A stretch of DNA of 64,000 bases from Desmodesmus armatus (Eukaryota > Chlorophyta > Chlorophyceae > Sphaeropleales > Scenedesmaceae): NCBI GenBank assembly GCA_007449985.2, contig VIIQ02000086.1, positions 186,001 to 250,000 of the forward strand, written 5' to 3'. Below, one piece after another: positions 52,040 to 63,985 of the stretch. Position numbers and translations under genes: made by a program. The number at the start of each line of letters is the position of its first letter. The first letter of the stretch is position 1. The notes below the pieces were generated by a model, which saw only the letters and a program-made list of their open reading frames with translations, ran no database searches and was not told the DNA's origin.

Positions 52040-52860
52040 GCTGCCTTGACTGACCCCTTGCCTATGCGTGAGAGATAGGCTGGGTCTTGTCAGGCTGTGA
52101 ATGCAGCAGCAGCAGCAGCAGCATAATCCTGTTGGTGTAGGGGCAGCATGTATACATGGTCTTGTATCTAGTTTTGTATCCCAGTCGTGTTCGGCAAGCA
52201 GATGGATGGCCTGGTGGTGCAGTGTCCGTCTGAAGGTTGTGTGGGTTCAGTCGGCCCTGGTGGGCGCCATTGTCGGTGATTGGCAATGCAAGGCAACACA
52301 TGCTGATGGCAAGGCCCCTTCTGCCAGCTGTTGATCCCCTGGGGACGGGGCACACCCATGGAGGCGCTCACGATCATCTCAACACCCCAGCCCTAATAGG
52401 GGTTTTCTGTAATGGTCCAGGCCACCCAGAGCCCCCCCCCCCTGAGCAGGCCTTTCATCAAGCTCTGAACTCCTGGCCAGGCCCCTGTCCAGGCTGACAG
52501 ACTGAGCATTGAGCGTGAAAAGTGGTTGCATGCTGGTGTCCAAGCCAAGTCTCCCCAGCTTGGGGAAGAGTTCATTTCGTGATGTTGCTGACTGCTGTTC
52601 CTTGCTATGAGTTGTGTGGGTGTTGAGATGGTGCTCCAGCTGGTTACTGCATTCAATGGCTGTTGCTATTCACACCATGTTATAACTTGCTGTGTGTCCT
52701 TGTCATGGTTGCAGCACGATGAAAATGCCCATTGTTCAATCGTCTCAACAGCGGGTTTCCGGCGTCGGCAGCGCAGGAGCTGCTGAAGCAGTAGATCTCA
52801 GCAGTGTCAGCAGTTGCCTGACAAAAAGCAGCCGAAGCCTCGCGAACACACATCAGGGCC
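52040..52860. other. Kinesin 3' UTR and Mia40 upstream region
   Basis: TGTAA at 52408-52412 is the likely kinesin polyadenylation signal. A CAG run lies at 52103-52120. The region before 52861 may contain an upstream Mia40 exon: a frame open from 52822 joins the supported Mia40 coding sequence, and an ATG at 52722 opens a different frame. Confidence 0.5.
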
Positions 52861-53563
52861 ATGTGCAAGGGTCCGGCAGAAAGCTGTGTTCCAAGTGACA
52901 AACAGCCTGACTCGGATGAGGAGGAGGTGTGGCATCTGCTGCTGCTCTGCACCCAACTGCTATGTGCTCGTCATTCGCAAAAGGACACATGCATGATGTA
53001 TCTGGTGCATGCATCTGCAGGCATTAGATGCACGTATTGCAGAGGCACTGGATTGCCCATGCGTTGAGGACTTGAAGTCTGGCCCATGTGGCGACCTGTT
53101 CGTCAGGACCTTCACCTGCTATCAAAAGAGCAGAGCCGAGCCAAAGGGCTGTGACTGTCTGGATGTCAGTTTAGCGTTTGCGGTGAGCACTCTGCAGTAA
53201 AACGTGCTGAAGTGGCTTCAGCAGCATGCAATGCTTGCAGTCGGGCCAGCTGGGCGTGTGGGGGGCCACTTCCTATGCTTTGTGTGTGTGACACTCGATG
53301 CAGCAGGTACGAACATCTTGCTGTGTACCAACCTCCTCGATCCATCTACTCTGATCATATGCGCGCACAATGCTGCGGGCCACCATGCAGCAGGGCAGGG
53401 GGTTGCAGGCCCCCAACTGCATCACACTGGCATGGTCATTGTCCTGTCCATGCGCTTGCTGCCTTGCTCCTTGCTGCCTCCTGTGCAGGACTGCCTGCGC
53501 AAGCACCCTGAAGTGCTGGAAGACGAGGTGCTGCAGTCTGGCAAGACCTTGCAGTTGTCATGA
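52861..53563 (+). CDS. MIA40: Mia40/CHCHD4 intermembrane-space oxidoreductase
   Basis: Mitochondrial disulfide relay receptor that oxidises incoming twin-cysteine proteins. Three exons are supported: 52861(or upstream)-52926, 53021-53182, 53489-53563. The redox CPC motif is EALDCPCVEDLKSG. The first CX9C is in GPCGDLFVRTFTC, followed by the family-specific AEPKGCDC. The second CX9C starts in DCLDVSLAFA and closes across the last junction with DCLRKHPEVLEDEV; the nine-residue spacing is exact, which confirms the splice. Acidic QPDSDEEE precedes the domain. The N-terminus is uncertain: ATG at 52861 gives about 101 residues, but the frame is open back to 52822. No membrane anchor is seen, as in plant Mia40. 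The domain call is secure. Confidence 0.9.
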
Positions 53564-55164
53564 TGAGGGGCGCTGCCAGCTGCAATGTTGCCCGCACCCC
53601 AGCTGCTCTGATAGCAGCGTCAGCTTTTGCTGTACCAACATGTTGCAGGCGCAGCAGAGTTATGCTGTTGCCTATTGTACCATAGCTGTTCCTATGCCAC
53701 TGGGGAATGTGCTGCTGTTGTGCAGCAAGTGTGTGGGCAAGCGTGTGCATCGTGTGTTATCGCGGGTGTGAGTGTCGACAGCAGGGGTGTGGCTGCCCGG
53801 CGGCATTCCGGCTGAGTGGCTGACAGCTGTCAGTTTTGTTTAGCGTTGACGGTGTCAGTGCTGGCATGCAGCACGGCAGGCTGCTGTCAGCAGTTTGCTG
53901 CTGCTTGCAGGTACTGCTTCTCGTATCCTAGTGCCACTGTCTGCACAACACTCAGCAGGGTGCTTGGGTTGTCTGTCCTATGGCAGACAATGCCGGTTGG
54001 TACCGCTTTGACCGCACATATATATATGAGCTCATGGCCATACAGTAGGCTGCACAGCTGCCAGTCTGCACAGGCTTTTTTGCTGGCACATGGCTTTGGT
54101 CTTCTGTTCACAGCTTTGTGTGACTCCACCCCTGGCCTGCCACATGCAGGGGAGTTTGCAACAATATGCCACGTCACCTGTCCTGTCTATATGCTTTGCT
54201 GGTCTTGCACTGTGGGGAATGGGCAGCAGCAATGCAAACAGTATACTGGATGCCTGCCGGTCAAACAGCTGAGCAGGTCACGTGAGGTGCTTACTCAGCA
54301 GCGCAGCCACACTGAACAAATCGGTGCTGTTTGAAGATCCTGTCAAACACATATATCCCAGCTATTGAAAGGGGAGCTTCAAATGTTGTGTCATATTTCA
54401 AGGTGACTGGCCAGTTCACAAGATGCACTGCTGCTTGCAGTCAAGGCTGGCCAGCCTGTTCATCGAGCTGGAGCCCCGTCCAACCAAACATGCAACATGT
54501 CATGCAGGGCGCCAGGGTGTCTAAGAGCCCAACTCGCTGGCTACAGGGCCAGTTGATTCGAATGGGAAGCGCATGGCAAAACACAGACCTAGGGAGGGGT
54601 TTGCCCCCCCCCCCCCCCTGTAGTGATCAAGGCAGCTTGGCAGAGGCTCTGTTGGGAGAGCATCTTTCCCTGTGTTGAGTAGCAATCATGTTGGTGAGGA
54701 TCTTGAGAGCATTTTGGCGCATTGATGATGTGGGTCAGTCAGTTGAGTCAACTGAGTTGACCCTTGGGACATAGTGTGACAGTTGTGTGGGTCAACTCTA
54801 CGAAGCTCCGGTGCTGGTCACCTTCGTCGTCCCTAGTGGATTGGCTTGGTCAGTCATGTCTCCTGATGTAAGTCACATTTGATGATCCATCCATGAAGCC
54901 TCCCTCTACAGAGTATGGCTTGAGTTCAGGCAGGACAGACTTCTCAAGGCCCATGCCAGTTTAGTCTAGTCTTTCAATCCCCTCGTCGACTCCTGTGCCT
55001 GTCATGAAAGGCTCACGCTTCCTATTACGCAATATCCATCAGGACACAGCCTGTCCAGACTGTTCTCCAGACATCAAGGGGCTAAACAGTTCACCCCCCC
55101 CCCTCCCCCCTGTTCTCCAGACATCAAGGGGCTAAACAGTTCACCCCCCCCCCTCCCCCTCCCC

Positions 55165-55195
<31 letters not shown>

Positions 55196-55881
55196 ACTGA
55201 CGCACACAGTCACAAGCCACACATGGCATATGATCATTGGGCAGCTCTTCAGGGAGCTGGTAAGAGTGTGAGCACTGACAGGCATGGTGGTCCAAGGCAT
55301 ATTCTGTGATGGCATGTGATGCTGAAGGCCATGTCATTTTCAAACTCTGCTGTACGCACGGCACACGCAGCACGCCTGGTGTTTACAAATGCTCGCAGAG
55401 CACCCTGGCCCAAGATGACTTGCAGAATAACGCAAACTCAGTATGTATCCCACTTACACACAAACAATACCTAGCCAACAGTATCAAGCTCGCGTGCTGT
55501 GCCATCCCACTGGGTTGGGGGACAAGCGCTATGAGGGCCACAGTGGCCAGCAAAGCAGGATTGACACCACCATCTGATGTGAAACTACTTGTGCATTGAT
55601 CTCAACCCCGAAGCAGCGACGTAGGCCAAGGTAGTGAGCAGATCACCTGCCAGCCTGTTGGCTAACGCTGGTGCTCGACAGTGGGCAGCGGCCCGCCATC
55701 GACGTCCATCCAGCACGATATTTCAATCACGCAGTTGTTCGTGCTTTGCTGAGCTTTCTGAGGGTTTTGAGTTTTGGGGTCTAATCTTCTGCGTGATTAA
55801 GCTCATCTGGCCTGGTCTCTCGCCGTGGTGTCGTCCTGACCTGTGCTGTCCTCATCTCGCCCGTTACGCCACCCTTCCGCC
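53564..55881. other. Intergenic region with Mia40 3' UTR, palindrome cluster and poly-C tracts
   Basis: No protein gene was recognised. The first several hundred bases are G+T-rich on the plus strand, consistent with a long Mia40 3' UTR; TGTAA occurs at 54867-54871. Features present are interlocked palindromes at 54732-54763, a poly-C run near 54606-54620, a 50-bp tandem duplication at 55061-55160 and a long C tract ending in (CA)n at 55161-55197. Sequence from about 55683 onward is the psaD promoter and 5' UTR, which is also present in the downstream duplicate. Confidence 0.5.
55061..55197. repeat. 50-bp tandem duplication followed by poly-C and CA repeats
   Basis: The unit starting TGTTCTCCAGACATCAAGGG occurs at 55061 and again at 55111. 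Each copy ends in C runs; the second continues into a C tract of more than 20 bases and a short (CA)n run. Confidence 0.9.
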
Positions 55882-57070
55882 ATGGCTCTCACAGCATCCA
55901 GGTCCGCTCAGGTGGTGAGCAAGGCAAGGTCAGCCAGCAGCGTGGCCAGGCCCGTAGTTGTCCCCCGCAGCACCAGGGCAGTCCAGGTCCGTGCTGAGAC
56001 AGCCACCGAGGCCCCCAAGTGGACCGAGCCCACCCTCAACCCAGATACTCCCAGCCCCATCTTCGGTGGCAGCACAGGCGGCCTGCTGCGCAAGGCACAG
56101 GTAACGCACGGTGTCCAAAGCCTTCCCAGCAATATAAACGCAACATACGGGGCCTTGCAGCTCACTCACCGCGTTGCATGTGCAGGTTGAGGAGTTCTAT
56201 GTGATCACCTGGGAGAGCCCTAAGGAGCAGATCTTTGAGATGCCCACTGGCGGTGCAGCAATCATGCGCAAGGGCCCCAACCTCTTGAAGCTGGCCAGGA
56301 AGGAGCAGTGCCTTGCTCTGACCACACAGCTGCGCAACAAGTTCAAGTGCACCCCATGCTTCTACAGGGTGTACCCCAGCGGCGAGGTGCAGTACCTGCA
56401 CCCCAAGGATGGTGTGTACCCTGAGAAGGTCAACGCTGGCCGTCAGGGCGTGAACCAGAACTTCCGCCGCATCGGTGACAACGTGAACCCCATCAAGGTG
56501 GGTGCAGGACCAACAGCAGGCAGTAACAGCAGCACAGGTTGTTACAGCAGCAGGAGGCCAACACACATCCACAGCAGTGATCACAGTACATCATTTCAGG
56601 GCCATTGATGCTGGGCCTTGACGTTCTCCATGGGCACAGCAGGCCTTGTGCAAGCATACCTCCCGCAGGGTGGTGTGCTGCTGTTTCGGCAGCATAGGGC
56701 GCTGAGACCTACTACAGCAGCAGCAGTCAGCAGTGCTGAGCAGTACTGCACCGCAGATCCAGTAGGTGATCAGCAAGCTTGTGTTGATGAGCTCTGGCTT
56801 GAGAGTGGCAGCCACTGTCCGTGCGATGGACCCACTAGGGCGACATGGCAGCGGCAACCACCATATGCGACAACAAGCAGCAGCTGCTGCTCTTGCCCTT
56901 GTGCTGCTGTGCAGTAGTCTGCTGCTGTGTCAATATATGGCTGGGTTCTGCACAAAAGACAGTTCCTTAGCCAGTCTACTGATGTCTTGACTGTATGCTG
57001 TGTGCCTGTTTACCTCCCTGCCTCTGCTGTTCAGGTCAAGTTCACCGGCAAGGGCACAATGGAGATCTGA
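55882..57070 (+). CDS. psaD: Photosystem I reaction centre subunit II (PsaD) precursor
   Basis: Stromal PSI subunit that forms the ferredoxin docking site. Three exons, 55882-56100, 56186-56497, 57035-57070, 188 residues. The start is CCATGG at 55882. The transit peptide runs [19 protein letters not shown] to about residue 40. The mature protein keeps the invariant segments [80 protein letters not shown] and [12 protein letters not shown]. The last exon encodes only [11 protein letters not shown]. The 3' region stays G+T-rich to TGTAA signals at 58169 and 58222, so the 3' UTR may exceed 1 kb. A truncated duplicate of its 5' region lies 3.3 kb downstream. High expression is expected from the role, but I recognised no promoter element. 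Confidence 0.98.
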
Positions 57071-59002
57071 ACGCAGCAGCGGTCAGGTGTTTGTTCCTTG
57101 TTAGTGATTGTTCTGTCTGGTTCTGCGTTCGTCTGGTCCTGCGTTCGTCCGAGCAGCAGCTTTGCTGGTCAGGGCGGTGCGTGGGCAAGCCCCAAGTCAG
57201 GCTCTTGCTAGCAGGTTGCGCAGCTTGCTGAAGGCAGCAGGCAGCAGCATGCTGCTGCACAGCTTGACAGGGCGTTGGTTGGTCCGGTGGTGCAGCGTCT
57301 GGCAGCATATGCAGCAGCTGTGCCCATGTGGCACCGTTTGCCGTCGCTGTTGTCGACGGTGGCTTTGCAGCAGAGGCAGTTGTGTGCAGCTTGGGGTTTG
57401 AGGGCCCCACACAACTCCTCGACATCGCCTCACCCTGCTGTTCTGGCTGTGAAGCCAGCAGTAGTTCATGTATTCAATAGGTTTCCAAAGTTTTTGCCTG
57501 ATTGCAGCCAGCACCAGCAGCAGCTACATGCAGCAGGGCATGTTTCCATCTGGTAACACAGATTTCCCTGCACACACAGACCTCCAGCTTGGGTGGATGG
57601 GAGGCAAGGGGAATGGGTTCAGCAACACAGTTTTGGTCTGCAGGGCTGGATGGCTGCAAGCATCAATAGCATCCTGGGTGGCTGGGGGCGTAATGTCTGG
57701 GTGGCACTGGGGCTTAAGCTCTGCTCAGCTTGCCAGCACTGGGGCTTGTCACCAAGGTGACGGGCCGTCAGCAATTGTCTGTCATGTCTGCAATCATGCC
57801 ATCTCCTGCTAGCAGTAGCAACAGTTGCAGCTGGTCGACAGGGCCTGACTTTTTTCTCGTAATCAGGCACAACTGCAGTGACAGGCAGTCGGCTCAGCAC
57901 TTGTCACATCAGCTACTTGAGACTTGTAGGGGGTCTGGGCATTGTGTGCCTGTTTCCATCAGCATGTGTGCTGTCAGTTTTGCGCCTGAACAGATTGTCA
58001 ACGACTTGGGTGACGGTCAAAATCGTACAAACAACAGCCAACACAGAGCTGCGCCATATGACATCAGGTGCTCTTTCCTCAAGGCCAAACCTTCATCTGA
58101 CATGCAGCAGCCAGGGCGACTGAACAGTCCACATCACCTGATCTCTGGCACTGGGCAAAGTCTGCCGTTGTAACCTTTGGCAAACAAGCATGTTGTCATC
58201 TACAGCTGAAGGCCCCCTGGGTGTAATGCAACACCCAAGCCATAGATGTGTGGAGTTGGGTTCCTATCTTGGGTATTCACTGGTTGCTCGAGGCAAATGG
58301 GTAATTGGCATCATCAACAGCCAGTAGAGGCAGTGAGGAAACACCATGTTGTTGTCCTCATCTCAGCCTGCACACCAACCTGGTCACCAACTCACATGAC
58401 ATGCAGGGTATAGGCAGCAGGAGTGCACGAACTCCACACAGCAGTGCCACTGGGCCAAAATCGTATGCCCCCACATGCAGACAGCTAATCATTGCCACAG
58501 AAAAGCTGTTGTTTGTGTGCTGCTCACCCCCTGAAGGAGCTGACAAAGGCCAGACCTGCAACGTCAGCACTGGGTGTTGGGGGGGGGGGCAAAGGGCTTC
58601 AAACATGCCAGTCACAGAGAGGGTCATAGCTTGCCTGCCTGGCAGGATGTGTGAGCATACAACCTGCGACGAGGGACCTGCCTGCTGTGCTAGCTGCTCT
58701 GAACTCCCTTGACCACTTCCCACCTTTCCCTGGTTGGTGCACCTGTGAGCCCGTGTTGAGTGCGCAGGGAGGTCGAGAGTGATGCCACGTCACTGGGGTT
58801 CAAGCACCTGCCTTACCAAGCGGCAAACAGTGTTGATTAGTGCAGGCTGTGCTGTCAAGAGTCGATTGCTGTGTGGCTTACGTGCTCAAGGCATGACCAA
58901 TGCATCCCCCCTCAGTCCCTTTCCTTCAAACAGAAGTTGCGTTCCCCCTTCCCCCTCCACACAGACCATCACAGCATGGAGATACAGAGGATAAAACCAG
59001 AG
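57071..59002. other. psaD 3' UTR and intergenic sequence
   Basis: Probably contains a long psaD 3' UTR up to the TGTAA at 58169-58173 or 58222-58226. No other gene was recognised. A G10 run lies near 58579-58588. From 58931 the sequence forms the left copy of a direct repeat flanking the truncated psaD duplicate. Confidence 0.5.
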
Positions 59003-59484
59003 GGCAGCCGCCCGCCTTCAACGTCGCATTGGCCACTAGAGGCCGCTAGAGAAATCACGCACGTGTTCGTGCTTTGCTGAGCCTGCTGAGGGTTTTGGTG
59101 TCTAACCAAGTTCTGCGTGGTTAAGCTCATCCGGCCTGGTCTCTCGCCGTGGTGTCGTCCTGACCTGTGCTGTCCTCATCTCGCCCGTTACGCCACCCTT
59201 CCGCCATGGCTCTCACAGCATCCAGGTCCGCTCAGGTGGTGAGCAAGGCAAGGTCAGCCAGCAGCGTGGCCAGGCCCGCAGCTGTTCCCCGCAGCACCAG
59301 GGCAGTCCAGGTCCGCGCTGAGACAGCCACCGAGGCCCCCAAGTGGACCGAGCCCGCCCTCAACCCAGATTCTCCCAGCCCCATCTTCGGTGGCAGCACA
59401 GGCGGCCTGCAAGGCACATGAAGTTGTGTCCCCCCACCCTCCACACAGACCATCAAAGCAGGGAGACATAGAGGAGACAACCAG
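58931..59484. repeat. Imperfect direct repeats flanking the truncated psaD copy
   Basis: About 65 bp at 58931-58996 (AGAAGTTGCGTTCCCC, then CTCCACACAGACCATC, then GGAGATACAGAGGA) recur, diverged, at 59418-59484 (TGAAGTTGTGTCCCCC, CTCCACACAGACCATC, GGAGACATAGAGGA). The spacing is about 488 bp and the psaD fragment sits between the copies. Confidence 0.8.
59003..59421 (+). pseudogene. Truncated psaD duplicate: promoter, 5' UTR and first exon only
   Basis: About 410 bp match the psaD upstream region and exon 1 (55683-56096). The ATG is at 59206 and the transit peptide and first mature residues are nearly identical; I count about five substitutions in exon 1. A 5-base deletion in GCCTGC(TGCGC)AAGGCA shifts the frame, and the match ends at GGCACA, just before the splice donor, so translation would stop after GGLQGT. 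Exons 2 and 3 are absent downstream. The copy is in the same orientation as psaD. It cannot make PsaD but could still drive transcription or a plastid-targeted peptide of about 72 residues, because the 5' UTR and transit peptide are intact. The duplication looks recent. Confidence 0.9.
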
Positions 59485-60290
59485 GATCTACGCCAGGCCT
59501 AGATGCATTCACTTTGCTCACCAACATCCTGCATGAGCAGTGTTCATGTCTGTTGGCGGTCAAAGACCTAAGCCGCTAATGACTAATTCCCAAACGAACC
59601 CCCCAAACACGGGGAAAGAGCTTTCCTTCTCCAGCTGGCACTATTCCTAGGCTGCCGTCCATTTATATGGCAACAGCACTTTGCGCCGAACAGCAGCAAA
59701 CGGGCCAAGGGCTGGCAGAGCACGGACATACGACCAAGGAATAGGGTGTAACCCACACGCAAGGGTCCTCAAACTCCTGTGGATCACCGGTTGTTTCCTT
59801 TTTGTGGCTGCCACGCCAAGCTGCTCAACCAGGATACGCTTTGCAGCGGTGAGCCAGGGGCCTGGGTGGGTCCGGTGGGTCAACCATGAACGTCACAACA
59901 GGCTTCCAACAGCGTGCGTTTTGTTTGCTGGCGTCTCGAATGCTGGCAAACGGCCAGCCCCTGCTGCAGCTCGCACTGGGCTGTCCTGCTCCCAACCCCT
60001 CTGGGGTGGCATGTAGTGTTGCACTGTGTACTGGTGTAGAAGCAGCCACATGCATCTTGAAGTGTTGCTGTTTGTCTGCTCCTTGTCAAGGCCTTCAACT
60101 GGGAGGTGTACAGGGGTGCTGCTGTTCGGTTGTTCAGTTGCTTGCCCTGCCCGCTGTTGGTTACAGTTCTCTGGCTGCAACGTCTGTGTACGTCCCTGCT
60201 CCTCCAAGGCTCCTTGTTTTCTTGCTGTCACTCCTGTGCATGCAGTTCCTCCTGCAGCGGCGGTGAGCCAGCAGCACCCGCCACAGCAGC
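59422..60290. other. Intergenic region upstream of the SNF2 gene
   Basis: Contains the right-hand flanking repeat (to 59484) and the presumed promoter and 5' UTR of the chromatin remodeller. No coding exon with splice support was seen. The open frames at 59647-60266 have no recognisable domain. Confidence 0.4.
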
Positions 60291-63200
60291 ATGGAGGGCA
60301 TCATCGACGATGAGCCCGTCAACAACCCCACAGCGGGTGCTGGGGTGGGCCAGCCTGGGCCCTTCGGCGACCTCGTCTCTCAGTTCCAAATGAACCGCAA
60401 CAGCGGTGCTGGGGCAGGCGACTATGGCGGTTACGCAGCACAGCAGCAGCAGCAGCCCGTCATGGACTGGGGCCAGGGCTTCAACACCACCCAGCAGGCA
60501 GCCATGGCACAGATGACAGGGTATGGTGCAGGCCTGGACCCAGCAGCAGCGGCAGCCGGCGATATGGACGCGGACGGCGGTTATGCCAAGCGCCAGCGCA
60601 TGGGTGAGGCTGCCCTTATGGCAGCAGGCAATATGCATGGCGGTGCGCCACCACACGCCTCGAGCAGCAACCAGCTACAGGCCCTAGGCAACCAGAATGC
60701 CGGCTGGCAGCAGCCCGGTGGCAACTTGGTGGAGGGGACAGACCTCACGCAGGTCTATGAGGCAGCACGTGCACAGCAGCAGCAGCAGATGCACCAGGGC
60801 GCAGCGTATGGGGCGCAAGCAGCGGGAGGCTATTCCGGGTATGGGGCAGGCCTGATGGACAGCGGCTACGCAGAAACGCCCATCAACCAGATGGGCCCAT
60901 CAGACTTGCAGCAGCAGATGTACATGCAGCAACAGCAGCAGATCGCGCCGGGGCAGTACAACTTGAACCAGGGTGGTGGTCGCACTCGCCTCGACCGCAT
61001 TGGGCAGCAGGGTTACTCATCCAGCCGCGTTCCAGCAGCAGCACCAGCTTCCCAGGGACCCTCCCGCCTGACCACGGGGCACAAGCACGCAGAGTATCTG
61101 CAGAACCTTGTGCGGGCCCGCTTCAACACGCCCGCTGTGCCTGGTACAGATCGCGGCATGGTCACACGCAGCGCCACTCACAGCTACACAGCTGTGCAGC
61201 AGCAGGGCATGCAGCAGGGCTACGGCCAGTTCTACCCGCCGTACGGGGCCATGCCGCAGCATGAGGAGGACAATGAAGAGGCGGACCAAGTGCTGAGCAA
61301 ATGCGAGGCGGTGAGTGCTGCTGTGCCGTAATTACTAGATTTGCTGCAGTGCAAGTGTTGCTGCAGCTTGGTTGCCCTTGGCTGCAATGCAAAGTCTGTG
61401 CACTGGGCCCCAGCCCTTGATGGGCTGCTGCACTGGGGTTGCTGGGGCATGTGACGTCTGGCAGGGTGGCGGCAAGTCACAGCGCCTGCTCAGCATAACA
61501 GCCCGTCGTGGTGGAATGCACAGGTGGTGTTGTCCTGCAAGTGTGGACATGGCTATTACTGTTGCTGTTGCAGATCTCTGCCAACCTGCGTAAGGCCCTG
61601 GGAGGCAATGCCAAGGACGTGGTGGACGCCACTGGTGAGTGGTCAAACGCATGCATCGTGTGTGTGTGGGGGGGGGGGGGGGCATGCGCGCCACAACTTG
61701 TGCACGAAGATTCCAACTGTTCTGGCTTTGGAGGTAATGCTTGGCTGCTGGGCATCACCATTGCTTCACACATGCAGCAGACTCTCTGCAGGGTGAGCAT
61801 AGGCCCTGCCCCAACTAATGCGCATGTGGCTGCCCCGTAGGTGAGGAGAAGGGTGCGGCAGCAGCAGCACTGCAGCTGGTGGAGCGTGGTCCGCGCCTGG
61901 AGGCGGCCACCTCCCCCTTGGCTGCCCACTTGAAGCCCTACCAGCTTGTGGGCATCAACTTCCTGCTGCTGCTGTACCGGCAGCAGGTTGGTGGCGCCAT
62001 CCTTGCAGATGAGATGGGTCTGGGCAAGACTGCACAGGCCATCTGCTTCCTGGGGCTGCTGGGAGAGTTTGAGAAGGACGAGTGAGTGCTTGCTGCAGTA
62101 GTGGTGTGGCAGGAAGGTTCGGCCAGCAGGGTAGTTGGTCTCGCTGGAAGGTTGAGCTAGCAGGGGGCAGTTTCAGGCTGGTGTGCTGGGGGTGCACGGT
62201 GTTGAAAGCTCTGCAGCGCTGAACAGGACGAAAGTGTTCAGGCAGTCTGTTGAGCTAGGCAGCTGTTTGGCTTGGGCCCCAAAGTGCTTGTTGGTTGGTG
62301 AGGGGCTGTACCTGGGAAAACTGTGAGGAGTGCATGACAGCCTTGACCCTTGTGAGCAAGTGCGCTGGAGCTTGGAGGGCTGCATGTGTAGCAGTGCAGC
62401 CAGCATGCTCGTCTTAGGCTGCATGCGGGTGTGATGTGCAGGGGGCCTCACCTGGTGGTCGCACCTGCATCTCTGCTGGAGAACTGGGAGCGTGAGCTGG
62501 CGCTGTGGTGCCCCCGCCTGCGTGTCGTGACCTACCACGGCGCTCACAAGGAGATGGTCCGCAACCAGCTGGAGAAGTGGCGCTATGATGTGAGTTGCAC
62601 CCCGCGTCGCAGAAGGCACAGCCTCTGCGCCTGCCTGCTCCCTGTTGCTGTGCAGGGCAATGCCTTGCCTTGTCACAGAGTCTTGGGCATGCAGTGCTGC
62701 CGGCAGCAAGAGCCTTGGATAGCAGCCTGTGTCACAGTTTCTGCCTGGCCATCTTGCGCATCAAGCAGTTGACATCATGTGTGTTGTCGCCGTCGGCTGG
62801 TTTCAGGTTGCTGCTGAGCTGGAGAAGGGCACCCTGAAGGAGCCTCCTGCTGGATGGATCAGGCCTGGAGATGCTGCCGAGGGAGCAGGGGGCGACGAGA
62901 GCGGCTCCTCAGGTGCGCGGGGCTGTGTGCTGGGCGGGTGTGCTGTAGGGCTGAGAGCTACCTCAACGCAGGCCTCCTGCAGGATTCAAGCTATTGCTTG
63001 GGCCTCTGGCAGGCAACAGTGTTGCTCTATCGTGGCCGTGCAATGCGTTTGTGATTATGAACGGTGTCGTCAGCATGGTGTTGTGTGCTGATGCATGGTG
63101 CATTGATCAGCTGCATGCTTGTTGGTGAAGCATGCCTTGACATGCCTGGGTGTGTGCTGCAGATGAGGACGATGACAGCCGCTATGCCCAGGATGAGTTT

Positions 63201-63985
63201 GGTGAGCAGCCCTTCCACGACCACGGCTACGAGGACCTGGCAGACGCAGCGTCCGGCAAGGGTGCCTTTGACGTCATGCTCACAACCTACACCCTGTTTG
63301 AGCGTGTGGGAGCCAGCAACAGGTATGGTTCAGGCGGCAGGCTGTGTGCAGATTTTTGGTTTGTTGCGCTGGGTTGGGTGCTTTTGGTGCTGTCAGCAGG
63401 CAGCATCTCAAGCATGCGAGGTGGCATCGCTCCGTTGACAGTGTATGGCGGTTGCCATGTTTGCTGGTGGCTACCAGGGGCATGCGGCTGATGCATGCAT
63501 GCTCACAAGGGCTGCACGTCTGACATGCGTCTGCTAACTTGGGTTTGGTGTGCAGTGCTGACCGTGCCTTCCTGAGGAAGTGGAAGTGGAGCCAGATGGT
63601 CATGGACGAGGCGCACGCCCTCAAGAACGCCAACAGCCAGCGTAGCAGGCGCCTGCGCAAGCTGGCAGCAAGTGAGTCGCTGTGGTGCTGGGGCTGCCAG
63701 GTGCAGTGTTGACTGCATGTCGTGCTAAACAGGGTCACCGTCAACCATAGACATCATGCTGGTTGTTTCCGTCACAATGTGTTGGTCAGGTTGTCTATCC
63801 GTGATGTGTATCGTAAGCTGCTCGCTCGGCTGTCTGTGCTTTGTTATGCTGTGCAGGCTGTCGTGGTCGCGTCATGTTGACAGGTACCCCCCTGCAGAAC
63901 GACCTGGGGGAGCTGCACAACCTGCTGTCCTTCCTGCTGCCCAGCCTGTTCAAGGATGCTCAGGAGTCTGAGGACCAGAACTTTG
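60291..63985 (+). CDS. SMARCAD1/Fun30-type SNF2 chromatin remodelling ATPase (partial, continues right)
   Basis: Nuclear ATP-dependent remodeller; relatives act in heterochromatin maintenance and DNA end resection. Exons so far: 60291-61310, 61574-61634, 61841-62081, 62442-62589, 62807-62912, 63163-63322, 63556-63671, 63857-63985, phases all consistent. The window ends in the next intron. The first exon encodes 340 Gln/Gly/Ala-rich residues with a KRQR nuclear-signal-like patch and no clear CUE domain. ATPase motifs: [14 protein letters not shown], Ia [54 protein letters not shown]. An acidic insertion ([17 protein letters not shown]) lies between motifs Ia and II, encoded by exons 62807-62912 and 63163-63322. 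The DEAH box and [10 protein letters not shown] resemble SMARCAD1/CHR19 rather than SWI2 or INO80. The helicase C-lobe lies outside the window. Confidence 0.9.

Noticed and set aside
55843..55881. PsaD start at 55843 giving an extra [13 protein letters not shown]
   Set aside because: The codon there is CTG. The ATG at 55882 in a CCATGG context opens a standard transit peptide.
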